Part shown: positions 1 to 5,783 of the stretch, one piece after another | Layout: every line of letters begins with the position of its first letter | Position numbering within the stretch: the stretch's first letter is position 1 | Assembly: GCA_020847555.1 (NCBI GenBank) | Contig: JADLBT010000555.1 | Coordinates: forward strand, 1 to 7,009 | Direction of reading: 5' to 3' | Source of the DNA: Gemmataceae bacterium | Lineage (GTDB): Bacteria; Planctomycetota; Planctomycetia; Gemmatales; Gemmataceae | Length of the DNA stretch: 7,009 nt | The notes under the pieces: model-generated | What the model was told of the DNA's origin: nothing | Database searches by the model: none | Seen by the model: the letters and a program-made list of their open reading frames with translations, nothing else | Program-made: the position numbers and the translations under genes

Positions 1-27
1 CCATCGCTGACGCTTCCGGCTCGTCGG
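1..27. repeat. REP-like dispersed palindrome, right arm only (copy A)
   Basis: Bases 5-23 read cgctgacgcttccggctcg. This matches the right arm of the palindrome at 2944-2965 at 17 of 19 positions. No complementary left arm is present in the window, so it should lie just before base 1. The element sits immediately downstream of the stop codon of the minus-strand gene at 47-727, a usual place for such intergenic palindromes. The assignment to the family is an inference from similarity to the other copies. Confidence 0.55.
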
Positions 28-46
28 CCGCCCGCCGCGCTGAGGG

Positions 47-727
47 CTACTTCCCGCCGCGTTCGATCAGGCTGATGCTCTGAATCTGGTAGCTCGCGCT
101 GGCGCCGGACCGGCCGACCTGTCCGCCCTCCATGAGGCGGCCGTGTACACAGATGAGGTCGCCGTGCTGACACTTGCTCAACTCGGCGTGCGGCAGCAGC
201 AGGACCAGGCCGCCGAGGCGCTCCACCTCGTAGGGGGCGCCGTACCGCAGCACCCAGCGGTCGCCGCCGCCCGGAGCACGGAACAACTTGCCGGTGATCC
301 AGCTGTAATCCTTCTCGTGGCCGATCTTCTGCAGTTCCTTGTCCGAAACCGGGAACTGGTCGAGCGGGGACGCCTTGGCCATGTGCGGCAGCGGCGCCGG
401 CCGACCCGATTGCGGGGAGAGGATCACGCCCGCGGGCGTCATGGGCATCGGCTGGCGGTAGTAGGCGCCGGAAGCCTGAGGCGCGACGGCGGGGGCCGCC
501 ACGGGGCGAATCGTTTCCGCCATCGGTTCGTCGGCGCCGCGGCGCGAGAACAGGCCGCGCAGCCGGTCGCCGAGCCTCCAGGAGCGCGTCGGCGGGGCTT
601 CCGGTGCCGGGACGGCGGGCACCGTGTGGGTGGTCAGGACTCGTACCGGCGGTTGGACGCCAGGCAAGGGGGCGGGGGGCGCGCCCGCCAGGCAACTCGC
701 GGTCAACAGGCACAACGAGTACGACAT
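47..727 (-). CDS. Secreted or lipid-anchored hypothetical protein with C-terminal OB-like module
   Basis: A 226-residue protein of unknown function. The ATG at 727 is chosen because GGAGGA (732-737) lies four bases before it; the upstream TTG at 739 would put that ribosome-binding site inside the coding sequence. Residues 1-15 form a short hydrophobic leader with Cys12 after LTAS. This could be a signal peptide or an imperfect lipobox, and it lacks the usual positive n-region. Residues 16-120 are Pro/Ala-rich and probably disordered, with a basic patch at 49-63. Residues about 138-223 look folded: YSWITGKLF, WVLRYG, LGGLVLLLP, GDLICVHGRL and YQIQSISLIER alternate like the strands of an OB-type barrel. 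That pattern resembles C-terminal modules I associate with planctomycete secreted proteins; no catalytic motif is visible. It is divergent from the SprT-like gene. Confidence 0.75.
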   Translation of the reverse strand: MSYSLCLLTASCLAGAPPAPLPGVQPPVRVLTTHTVPAVPAPEAPPTRSWRLGDRLRGLFSRRGADEPMAETIRPVAAPAVAPQASGAYYRQPMPMTPAGVILSPQSGRPAPLPHMAKASPLDQFPVSDKELQKIGHEKDYSWITGKLFRAPGGGDRWVLRYGAPYEVERLGGLVLLLPHAELSKCQHGDLICVHGRLMEGGQVGRSGASASYQIQSISLIERGGK

Positions 728-731
728 GTTT

Positions 732-737
732 TCCTCC
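732..737 (-). promoter_or_regulatory. Shine-Dalgarno site deciding the start at 727
   Basis: On the minus strand GGAGGA is followed by AAAC and then ATG. An upstream in-frame TTG overlaps this site, so the ATG is the better start. The four-base gap is slightly short. Confidence 0.7.
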
Positions 738-995
738 AAGTGAGGCGGGGAGGCGGCCGCGCGGAGCGCGGCGACAAGAACGACGCCGCTCGCGCGGCGA
801 CCCTTGCCCGGGAACTGCCTCTCCGGCCAGTATCCCCCGTGTTCCTTTCTCTTTTCGGATTCCCTGCCCGTGGTGGGTTAGCGATTCTGCCCGATGTACT
901 CGGGGCGTCGAAAGAGACCGTCCTGCGGAACCTGCCGGCCGTGCCCGGTTTGCCCACACCGCCGGGGCGGCCGATGCACGACGTGAAGAGGTGAG

Positions 996-1023
996 AAAAA
1001 AAACGGGCCGCGACTGCGGCCCG
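996..1023 (-). terminator. Intrinsic terminator with no identified gene upstream
   Basis: On the minus strand an 8-bp all-GC stem (CGGGCCGC / GCGGCCCG, plus positions 1004-1011 and 1016-1023) encloses a four-base loop. Eight consecutive T residues (996-1003) follow it directly. This is the textbook form of a Rho-independent terminator for leftward transcription. The nearest minus-strand coding sequence upstream ends at 1745, more than 700 bases away with the SprT-like gene between. The terminated transcript is therefore unexplained. Confidence 0.75.
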
Positions 1024-1130
1024 GGGCGAGGGACGGAGCCCCCTCCTGCGGGGTTGTGAAACGGCCTGTCAGAACACGCGACCCCGTCAGGCTCCGGCCT
1101 TCTTGACGAGAAGCAACTTTTTGATCGCTC
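1024..1130 (-). ncRNA. Candidate structured small RNA ending at the 996-1023 terminator
   Basis: Directly before the terminator on the minus strand, CCTGCGGGGT (1045-1054) can pair with ACCCCG-T-CAGG (1081-1091) with one bulged base. GGAGCC (1035-1040) and GGCTCC (1090-1095) offer an alternative closing stem. The sequence between 1024 and 1259 has no minus-strand ATG. The 5' end is unknown and is set here only to enclose the paired region. It matches no RNA class I recognise; I looked for SRP RNA and tRNA features without success. The call rests on terminator orientation plus pairing and is weak without expression or conservation data. Confidence 0.3.
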
Positions 1131-1169
1131 AACTCGCCGACGGCGATTGCCGATCCCTCTCGGTTCAGA

Positions 1170-1230
1170 GGCTCCTGTCGCCCGGTATGGCTCCGTGTGC
1201 CGGCTGCGGCTGCCGGGCGGCTGTGGAGCC
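1170..1230 (+). promoter_or_regulatory. Nested hairpin in the SprT-like gene leader
   Basis: An outer stem GGCTCC (1170-1175) / GGAGCC (1225-1230) encloses an inner stem GCCCGG (1180-1185) / CCGGGC (1213-1218). It ends 29 bases before the chosen ATG at 1260 and contains the alternative GTG at 1197. It could shape translation of the downstream gene, but GC-rich DNA makes such pairings fairly common by chance. Confidence 0.3.
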
Positions 1231-1259
1231 TGCGATTCCCCCGACCTGCGGGAAAGCCC

Positions 1260-1838
1260 ATGCTCTCGATCCCCGAGCGACATGCTCGCCGCGCCGCGGC
1301 CCGGGCGCTGGCTCTGGAACTGATGGCCTGCCACGGCCTGCACGACTGGGCGTTCGCGTTCGGCCGGCAGAAGCGCACCCTCGGCCTGTGCCGGTACGCC
1401 GCCAGAACGATCGAGCTGTCCATCTATCTCGTGGACCGCAACGGCCCGGACGAGGTGCGCGACACGGTCCTGCACGAGATCGCCCACGCCCTCGTCGGTC
1501 CGGGCCACGCCCATGACGCCGTCTGGAAGGCGAAGGCGGCGGCGATCGGGGCGCGGCCCCAGCGGTGCGGGGCGGCCGACATGCCGGCCGGGCGCTGGCA
1601 CGCCCGGTGCGGCGGCTGCGGTCAGGCGTTCTCGCGCCATCGCAGACCGCGGCGGCTGACCGGCTGGTTCTGCCGCGGTTGCGGCCCCCGGGGCGGAGCC
1701 CTCACCTGGCGGGAGCGCGAGGCCGGCCAGGTCGCAGGGGAGGCTCAGCCGACCACTACCACCGGGTCGCCGAGCACGTCCAGCCGCGGCGTCACGCCCA
1801 GTCCGGGTGCCGTGCTTGCCGCCAGGCGGCCGTGCTGA
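1260..1838 (+). CDS. SprT-like zinc metalloprotease-domain protein
   Basis: A 192-residue protein of the SprT-like family, whose eukaryotic relative Spartan degrades DNA-crosslinked proteins; bacterial members are mostly uncharacterised. The zinc site is plain: HEIAH at residues 72-76, followed by [11 protein letters not shown] with His83 as likely third ligand. A C-terminal zinc ribbon follows, with CGGC at 117-120 and CRGC at 138-141. The ATG at 1260 is preferred over GTG at 1197 because the family domain begins right after it and the extra 21 residues are Ala/Gly/Arg-rich filler. Only a weak GGGAAAG precedes it. Residues 162-192 ([12 protein letters not shown] onward) are low in complexity and lie antisense to the end of the convergent enolase-superfamily gene. 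This tail is probably not part of the fold and may come from loss of an earlier stop. No signal peptide is seen, so it is cytoplasmic. Confidence 0.85.
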   Translation: MLSIPERHARRAAARALALELMACHGLHDWAFAFGRQKRTLGLCRYAARTIELSIYLVDRNGPDEVRDTVLHEIAHALVGPGHAHDAVWKAKAAAIGARPQRCGAADMPAGRWHARCGGCGQAFSRHRRPRRLTGWFCRGCGPRGGALTWREREAGQVAGEAQPTTTTGSPSTSSRGVTPSPGAVLAARRPC

Positions 1839-2848
1839 CGCTGCGGGGCATCGTCGGCGAGGCGGACCGTGACGTAACTGTTGAAGTCGGTAGCAGTGAA
1901 CAGAAACTCGGGCGGCGTGCTGTGAGCCAGGTGGGCGATGGCGGCGGTGACGATGTCGCCGCCCCAGCTGTCCTCCAGCGTCATCGCCACCCCGAGCGAG
2001 ACGCACAGGTCGCGCGCCTGCCGCGCCTTCGTCAATCCGCCGAACTTGCTGATCTTGATGTTCACCACGTCCATCGCCCGGTCGGCGTGGCCGCGCAGCA
2101 AGACGTCGAGTGAGTCGATCGCCTCGTCGAGGATGAACGGATGGTCGGTGTGGCGGCGGACAGTCAGACACTCCTCGTAGCTCGGGCACGGTTGCTCGAT
2201 GTACACGTCCACGTCGCGCACCGCCCGCACCACGCGGAGGGCGTCGTGCATCAGCCAGCCGGTGTTGGCGTCGGCGATCAGCCGGTCGCCGGGGTGGAGG
2301 CGGGCCGCGGCGGCGCGGATGCGCTCGACATCCTCCGCCGGGTCGCCGCCGACCTTGAGCTGGAAGCGACGATACCCCTCGGCGCGGTAGCTGGCGACCC
2401 GGTCCGCCATCGCCGCCGGATCCTCCTGGGAGATGGCCCGATACAGGCCGAAGTCCTCGCCGTAGCGCCCGCCCAGGAGAGTGCAGACCGGCTGCCCGGC
2501 CGCCTTGCCGAGGATGTCCCAGCACGCCATGTCGAGGCCGGACTTGACGTAGGGGTGCCCCTTCAGGGCCGCGTCCATCCGGCGGTTCAGCTTCCCCAGC
2601 TGCCGCGGATCCTCGTCGAGCAGGTGCGGCCCCAGCTCGGCGAGGCCGGCCCGCACGCCGGCGGCGTAGGCGGGGAGGTAGAACGGGCCGAGCGGGCAGA
2701 CCTCGCCGTAGCCGGTCAGGCCGGCGTCGGTCTGGACCTCGACCACGGTACTGTCGAAGACGGCGACCGACTTGCCGCCGGACCATTTGTAGCTGCCCTC
2801 GTGCAGCGGCAGCTCGACCCGGTAGGCGCGGATGCGGCTGATCTTCAT
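1745..2848 (-). CDS. Enolase-superfamily dehydratase/epimerase (MLE subgroup), hydroxyproline-type candidate
   Basis: A 367-residue, full-length mandelate racemase/muconate lactonizing enzyme family protein. The start at 2848 ([10 protein letters not shown]) is chosen because GGGA lies six bases before it; ATG at 2854 is an alternative. The capping domain covers about 1-120 and includes GYGEVCPLG near 46-54. The barrel carries the metal ligands Asp193 (ADANTG), Glu218 (IEQP) and Asp241 (LDE). Lys265 (NIKISK) matches the catalytic lysine of strand six. Where relatives have a KxK pair, this protein has Gln163-Leu-Lys165 (FQLKVGG). The overall sequence, including [31 protein letters not shown] and the [14 protein letters not shown] end, resembles the branch containing cis-3-hydroxy-L-proline dehydratase and hydroxyproline-betaine epimerase. 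The substrate is my inference; no proline-racemase-type or transport genes lie nearby. Family assignment is firm. Confidence 0.9.
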   Translation of the reverse strand: MKISRIRAYRVELPLHEGSYKWSGGKSVAVFDSTVVEVQTDAGLTGYGEVCPLGPFYLPAYAAGVRAGLAELGPHLLDEDPRQLGKLNRRMDAALKGHPYVKSGLDMACWDILGKAAGQPVCTLLGGRYGEDFGLYRAISQEDPAAMADRVASYRAEGYRRFQLKVGGDPAEDVERIRAAAARLHPGDRLIADANTGWLMHDALRVVRAVRDVDVYIEQPCPSYEECLTVRRHTDHPFILDEAIDSLDVLLRGHADRAMDVVNIKISKFGGLTKARQARDLCVSLGVAMTLEDSWGGDIVTAAIAHLAHSTPPEFLFTATDFNSYVTVRLADDAPQRQHGRLAASTAPGLGVTPRLDVLGDPVVVVG

Positions 2849-2894
2849 CAGCATTCCCGACGGAACGAGGGCGAGAGTAAGGACTGGCAGAGCC

Positions 2895-2970
2895 AATTCC
2901 TGTCCGAGCCTGCAGCGTCAGCGCGGGTCTTTGTCGCTCCCCTCGCTGACGCTGCGGGCTCGGACGGAAT
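2895..2970. repeat. REP-like palindrome between enolase-superfamily and DUF1559 genes (copy B)
   Basis: The left arm (2902-2923) and right arm (2944-2965) are complementary at 21 of 22 positions around a 20-base spacer. The pairing extends outward through ATTCC (2896-2900) and GGAAT (2966-2970), with one bulged base at 2901. The core GCGTCAGCG / CGCTGACGC recurs in copy A and, varied, in copies C and D. It lies after the DUF1559 stop and before the enolase-superfamily start, both minus strand, so it could end or stabilise the DUF1559 mRNA. There is no T-tract. Confidence 0.85.
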
Positions 2971-3025
2971 GGCTGCTGCGGATTCGTTGTAGCTGGTCGG
3001 TGATGGATGACAGCCCGGGAGGGGG

Positions 3026-4120
3026 TCAATTCTCGGAGAACACCTCACCGCCGGCACGTGTGACGAGCGCCCCGAGCACGCCGGGGGCAACGTTTTCTTG
3101 CAGGAATTGCACGGACCCGTCGGCCCGGAGGGTGTTCACGCCGCCGGTGTGGAAGCCGTAGATCTGGTAAGCGCCCGCCCCGCCCCCGTTGGTGCAGTTG
3201 ACGACGCAACAACCACCGTCCGGCACGGTCCCGGTGTTGCTAAACCCGCGCACCCGGATGGCGGTGTTGTAGTCGGACCAGCCGGCGTTGAGCGCCCAGC
3301 CGGCCTGGCTCGGGGCGTTCGGCGACACCGGAGTCCCCTTCGCGTACAGCTGGTGCCGGCCGGCGCTCTCCGCCACCATGATCGTATTCGACGTGCCGTC
3401 CGTGATCGCCGGGAGCCGAACCTTGCCCTGGGTCAATCCCCCGGTGGTCATTACGCCGATGATGCCCAGCGCGCCCAGGTAGTCGGAGCCGCTCTGAGGG
3501 GGGCTGGCGGTCGCGCAGGCGTTTCGGAAGCTATTTTGGTAGCCGCGGACAGCGCTGTAATCGGTGGGGCCGACAACGAACGCAGCCGGGTTCGAGATCC
3601 CCGCCGACCGGAAGTAGGGACCGTAGTCAAGTTGCCGTTCCGGCGCCGACGGGCAGAGGTAGACCGGGATCACCGTCATGGCGGAAATGGTGCCGGGCGA
3701 ACCCAGCGGTGTCGCCCAGGGGGGCGGCCAGTTGCTCGGATCGATGACCGAGCGGTCGGAGCGGGAGATCCGGGTCACGTTCCCCTGCTCAAGGTACGGC
3801 AGGATCAGGACGTGCATGCCGTGCCCCTGCCGCTGGTTGCCCAGCGGATTCGCGGGGTTCGGGTTGAAGTTGAAATCGTATGCCCACGGCGGGAGATGTT
3901 TCTGCGAGTCGTGATAGCTGTGGATGGCCAGGCCGATTTGCTTGAGGTTGTTCTGGCACTGGGCGCGGGCGGCGGCCTCGCGCACCTTCTGAACGGCGGG
4001 CAGGAGCAGACCGATGAGGATGGCGATGATCGCGATCACCACCAACAGCTCGATCAGCGTGAAGGCCGCGCTACGCGCTGGGCGGACGGCCGGTCCGTGG
4101 TTCGGGAAGACAGCAGGCAT
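3026..4120 (-). CDS. DUF1559 family type IV prepilin-like protein
   Basis: A 364-residue planctomycete-type DUF1559 protein. The start at 4120 is supported by AGGAG (4128-4132) seven bases upstream; the open frame continues upstream only with unrelated sequence. Residues 1-19 are a basic leader. The prepilin signature [16 protein letters not shown] starts at Phe20, with Glu24 as the usual Glu+5, and is followed by the hydrophobic helix to about residue 40. Cleavage would fall after Ala19, where most prepilins have Gly. The family's [23 protein letters not shown] segment runs from 38 to 61. Near the end are the [12 protein letters not shown] segment (240-251) and the H-x9-DG motif, His324 to Asp334-Gly335, in [19 protein letters not shown]. 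Members are thought to be pseudopilin-like surface or export proteins; their exact role is unknown. The lipoprotein gene 92 bases upstream is a probable operon partner. Confidence 0.93.
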   Translation of the reverse strand: MPAVFPNHGPAVRPARSAAFTLIELLVVIAIIAILIGLLLPAVQKVREAAARAQCQNNLKQIGLAIHSYHDSQKHLPPWAYDFNFNPNPANPLGNQRQGHGMHVLILPYLEQGNVTRISRSDRSVIDPSNWPPPWATPLGSPGTISAMTVIPVYLCPSAPERQLDYGPYFRSAGISNPAAFVVGPTDYSAVRGYQNSFRNACATASPPQSGSDYLGALGIIGVMTTGGLTQGKVRLPAITDGTSNTIMVAESAGRHQLYAKGTPVSPNAPSQAGWALNAGWSDYNTAIRVRGFSNTGTVPDGGCCVVNCTNGGGAGAYQIYGFHTGGVNTLRADGSVQFLQENVAPGVLGALVTRAGGEVFSEN

Positions 4121-4127
4121 GACCGTG

Positions 4128-4132
4128 CTCCT
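4128..4132 (-). promoter_or_regulatory. Shine-Dalgarno site fixing the DUF1559 start
   Basis: Minus-strand AGGAG lies seven bases before the ATG at 4120. It supports an internal start well inside a longer open frame that extends to 4681. Confidence 0.75.
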
Positions 4133-4166
4133 ATGACAGGTATGAGCAGAGGTAATCGTCCCAACC

Positions 4167-4191
4167 CCTTGTGGGAGGGTCCGCCACAAGG
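4167..4191 (-). promoter_or_regulatory. Intercistronic hairpin between lipoprotein and DUF1559 genes
   Basis: CCTTGTGG (4167-4174) and CCACAAGG (4184-4191) form a perfect 8-bp stem with a nine-base loop. It sits in the 92-base gap between the lipoprotein stop (4213) and the DUF1559 start (4120). No T-tract follows on the minus strand, so it is unlikely to be a full terminator. An mRNA stability or partial-attenuation role is possible but only inferred. Confidence 0.45.
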
Positions 4192-4212
4192 ACAAAGCCC
4201 CCGAATCGGTCT

Positions 4213-4716
4213 TCACTTCGGACGGAACGGTTCGAGCGTGTTCGTACCCGATTGGACGGTCGCCTTGAATGGCGAACTCGCCGAGACAGCGTATGCCCCG
4301 CCGAACCGATCCCGCGTTTCCGGTGCTTCTATGGAGAAGCCCTTCTTCCCCTTCGCCTCCACAATCACGGGCCAGGTGAGTGTGACGACGTATTCGCCTT
4401 CCGCTGCGCCGTCTTTCTGGCCGGTGGTCAACCGGAACGTGCCATCCGCCTCGGTCAACGCCATGGGGCGGACGACGGTGATCGCGTTGACTGCCTTCCT
4501 GGGATGGAAGGTAACAACGACCCCTTTGGCCGGTTCGTTCTTGTAGAGAACCTTCCCCTCGACCGGGTGGAGCGACTCCCCGCCGGAGCAGGAAATACAG
4601 GCCAGTGAAGTGACCAGCAGGCACAGGCGAAGCGGGAGCGGAACGAGGCCAGCCGGCGGGAAGGTGAGGCTCCGAGGACACTTACGATACAACCGTCGCG
4701 GCTCGAAGATGGTCAC
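4213..4716 (-). CDS. Transthyretin-like (carboxypeptidase-regulatory-like) lipoprotein
   Basis: A 167-residue predicted lipoprotein. The start is GTG at 4716, chosen because AGGAGG (4725-4730) sits eight bases upstream; no ATG serves in that region. Residues 1-30 are a long basic n-region with several Arg/Lys. The hydrophobic core [10 protein letters not shown] (31-40) ends at Cys40, with a second candidate lipid-attachment Cys43 (ISCSGG); neither is a perfect lipobox. The mature part starts [23 protein letters not shown] (50-72), the usual opening of the planctomycete beta-sandwich family related to carboxypeptidase regulatory domains. [30 protein letters not shown] (86-115) supplies the later strands. 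Such genes commonly sit beside DUF1559 genes in planctomycetes, and here DUF1559 follows 92 bases downstream on the same strand. Function is unknown; a periplasmic or surface structural role is likely. Confidence 0.87.
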   Translation of the reverse strand: MTIFEPRRLYRKCPRSLTFPPAGLVPLPLRLCLLVTSLACISCSGGESLHPVEGKVLYKNEPAKGVVVTFHPRKAVNAITVVRPMALTEADGTFRLTTGQKDGAAEGEYVVTLTWPVIVEAKGKKGFSIEAPETRDRFGGAYAVSASSPFKATVQSGTNTLEPFRPK

Positions 4717-4724
4717 CGGGGAAC

Positions 4725-4730
4725 CCTCCT
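4725..4730 (-). promoter_or_regulatory. Shine-Dalgarno site for a GTG start
   Basis: Minus-strand AGGAGG lies eight bases before GTG at 4716. It is the strongest ribosome-binding site in this part of the window and decides the lipoprotein start. Confidence 0.8.
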
Positions 4731-5026
4731 GAGCGATGGGCACCTGCGCGAGATGAGAGGATTTCTTGCAAATGGAATTAGAGGATGATAAAGCAGGCAC
4801 GGCAGGAAGTCGAGCAAAATTCGGCCAGAATCGAGGATTCGTCGGGGAGTGCGGCACGCCCTGGCAGGATCGCCGGCCTCTCCGGACGGCGGCCTGTGGC
4901 ACAATCGAACAGTCTGTACGAAAAGGTAACGCAACGCGAACCTTGCCGAGAGCCCTCTTTTTACCAGATCCAGCCCCAAGCTGTTACGGCACAGAGATCT
5001 GGGTAAATCTCGCCGGAGGGGAAGAG

Positions 5027-5047
5027 ATGGGAGCCGGTTGGCATTGA
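5027..5047 (+). CDS. Possible six-codon leader peptide (MGAGWH)
   Basis: GGAGG (5015-5019) lies seven bases before ATG at 5027, which opens a six-codon frame ending TGA at 5047. A hairpin, GTTTCC (5052-5057) with GGAAAC (5062-5067), follows within five bases. The 93-codon gene starts at 5110. The order resembles a leader peptide with a regulatory hairpin, but a frame this short may be chance. Confidence 0.2.
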   Translation: MGAGWH

Positions 5048-5109
5048 ATTTGTTTCCAAAGGGAAACAGGAATGAGAAGAGCCCCTGCATCCCCAGGAGA
5101 CCGGCGGTC

Positions 5110-5391
5110 ATGTCCATCATGCCTGGCGAACTGGATCCTCCCATTCGTATCGTTCAGCGCCAGCGCGTTCGCCGGACGGTCAAGGTGACGGTCCCCAGCC
5201 GGCGCCCTTCGCTTCTCGACCCGCGATTGCGCGGCGACCCGTGGATCCTGCCGCGCGCCGACGGGACGTTGGCGCTTTGTTTCGACCTGTGGGAGATGGC
5301 GGCGGTCGGGGGGTGCCTGCTCGATTTGCCGTCGCTGAACACCCTGCTGCACCGAGCCCGCCACCGCTACCCGCGCCGCCGCATCGCGTGA
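5110..5391 (+). CDS. Small hypothetical protein, basic, unrecognised
   Basis: A 93-residue protein I do not recognise. ATG at 5110 has AGGAGA (5095-5100) nine bases upstream; the frame is open further back to 5038, but that part lacks a good ribosome-binding site. The chain is strongly basic, with Arg-rich patches at about residues 16-22 and 83-92 (RARHRYPRRR). A short hydrophobic stretch runs through ALCFDLWEMAAVGGCLLDL. There is no signal peptide, clear transmembrane helix or metal motif. Third codon positions are mostly G or C, as in the neighbouring genes, which supports coding. The stop lies ten bases from the stop of the convergent DUF350 gene. An RNA- or DNA-binding role would fit the charge, but nothing specific shows it. 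Confidence 0.5.
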   Translation: MSIMPGELDPPIRIVQRQRVRRTVKVTVPSRRPSLLDPRLRGDPWILPRADGTLALCFDLWEMAAVGGCLLDLPSLNTLLHRARHRYPRRRIA

Positions 5392-5401
5392 CCGACGGCC
5401 C

Positions 5402-5659
5402 TCACCGCGCCACCGTGGCGACGATGACCGCCACCCCGATGAGGACCGCGGCACACACGATCGCCACCGCCACGTTCTGCTTCTCCGCCAGTTCCTTCTC
5501 GATGTCCAGACCCCGGGCCAGCCAGTCAAACACCTTGAAACCCAGTGCCAGCAGCAGGATGCCAATGATCCCGTAAACCAGCGTCAGGGCGGCGCCGTGG
5601 AACAGGTTCTCCCAGAACGGGAGCCCGTCCGCCGTTTGGGCGAAGAGCGCGCAAAGCAT
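5402..5659 (-). CDS. DUF350 family small membrane protein
   Basis: An 85-residue integral membrane protein. ATG at 5659 has GAGGTG (5666-5671) six bases upstream; the extension to 5815 runs through the palindrome at 5695-5755 and is rejected. Two membrane helices are clear, at about residues 21-41 (HGAALTLVYGIIGILLLALG) and 63-83 (VAVAIVCAAVLIGVAVIVATV). Between them lies FKVFDWLARGLDIEKELAEKQNVAVAI, which matches the DUF350 pattern of Asp/Glu-Lys-Glu-Leu followed by Asn and small residues at the start of the next helix. DUF350 proteins often carry two to four helices; this is a single two-helix unit. Their function is unknown. The Ser/Gly-rich membrane protein gene 124 bases upstream is on the same strand, and a perfect palindrome separates the two. 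Confidence 0.82.
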   Translation of the reverse strand: MLCALFAQTADGLPFWENLFHGAALTLVYGIIGILLLALGFKVFDWLARGLDIEKELAEKQNVAVAIVCAAVLIGVAVIVATVAR

Positions 5660-5694
5660 CTTAAACACCTCGTGAACGACAGGGGTAGCCAAAC

Positions 5695-5755
5695 ACCAGC
5701 CCGGAGCGCCAGCGCCGGATCCTTGAAGCGCCCGGCGCTGGCGCTCCGGGCTGGT
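5695..5755. repeat. REP-like perfect palindrome (copy C)
   Basis: The left arm (5695-5718) and right arm (5732-5755) are 24 bases each and perfectly complementary around a 13-base spacer. The arm contains CCCGGAGCGCCAGCGCCGG. It shares CCCGGAGC, two variable bases, then CAGCGCCGG with copy D, and the CAGCG core with copies A and B. It lies between the stop of the Ser/Gly-rich protein gene and the start of the DUF350 gene, both minus strand. A role in mRNA 3' stability, as known for REP elements in enterobacteria, is an analogy only. Confidence 0.92.
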
Positions 5756-5783
5756 CCGACGACGCCCGAAAGGGAGCGGTTTT

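Larger units (their letters stand above)
728..1259. other. 532-bp divergent intergenic region
   Basis: This stretch lies between the start codons of the minus-strand gene ending at 47 and the plus-strand SprT-like gene. Open frames crossing it on both strands have Arg/Ser/Pro/Gly-rich, low-complexity translations with no recognisable domain, so I call none of them. It holds a leftward intrinsic terminator (996-1023), a paired-arm element (1035-1095) and a nested hairpin (1170-1230) just before the SprT-like gene. GC-rich inverted sequence also occurs around 755-801. I could not identify a convincing sigma-70 promoter by eye on either strand. Confidence 0.6.
4717..5109. other. 393-bp divergent leader region
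   Basis: This lies between the lipoprotein start (minus) and the 93-codon gene start (plus). Long open frames cross it on both strands, but their translations resemble no protein family. Bases about 4760-4793 are notably AT-rich for this DNA and are the likeliest place for the leftward promoter, though I see no convincing -35/-10 pair. The right half holds a small hairpin (5052-5067) and a six-codon reading frame with a good ribosome-binding site (5027-5047). Confidence 0.5.

Noticed and set aside
766..801. Direct repeat GCGCGGCGAC at 766-775 and 792-801
   Set aside because: Ten bases made almost wholly of G and C are likely by chance in this DNA, and no further copies flank it.
143..994. 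Long plus-strand open frame opposite the gene at 47-727
   Set aside because: The translation is Arg/Gly/His-rich, as expected from the complement of GC-rich coding DNA. The opposite frame has a good start, leader and plausible folded domain.
1161..1260. Possible tRNA or SRP RNA
   Set aside because: No T-loop consensus, acceptor stem or SRP core motif was found on either strand.
878..1423. Long minus-strand open frame (181 codons) across the divergent region
   Set aside because: Its translation is Arg/Ser/Pro-rich without a domain. It runs antisense into the SprT-like gene and straight through the 996-1023 terminator hairpin, reading the T-tract as Phe codons.
1834..1847. Fourteen-base match to the REP-like arm of copy B
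   Set aside because: It lies inside the enolase-superfamily gene, where it encodes APQRQ in a family-like context. There is no complementary arm, so it is probably a chance match.
3098..4546. 482-codon plus-strand open frame
   Set aside because: It lies antisense to the clear DUF1559 and lipoprotein genes. Its length is explained by high GC and scarce stop codons.
4121..4681. N-terminal extension of the DUF1559 frame
   Set aside because: The extension overlaps the lipoprotein gene in another frame, has no family resemblance, and AGGAG precedes the ATG at 4120.
4755..4830. Sigma-70 promoter for the lipoprotein gene
   Set aside because: The region is AT-rich, but candidate -35 and -10 boxes such as TTGCTC and TATCAT are about 20 bases apart and poorly matched.
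4900..4925. Sigma-54 promoter suggested by TGGCAC near 4906
   Set aside because: The -12 element TTGC is absent at the required distance.
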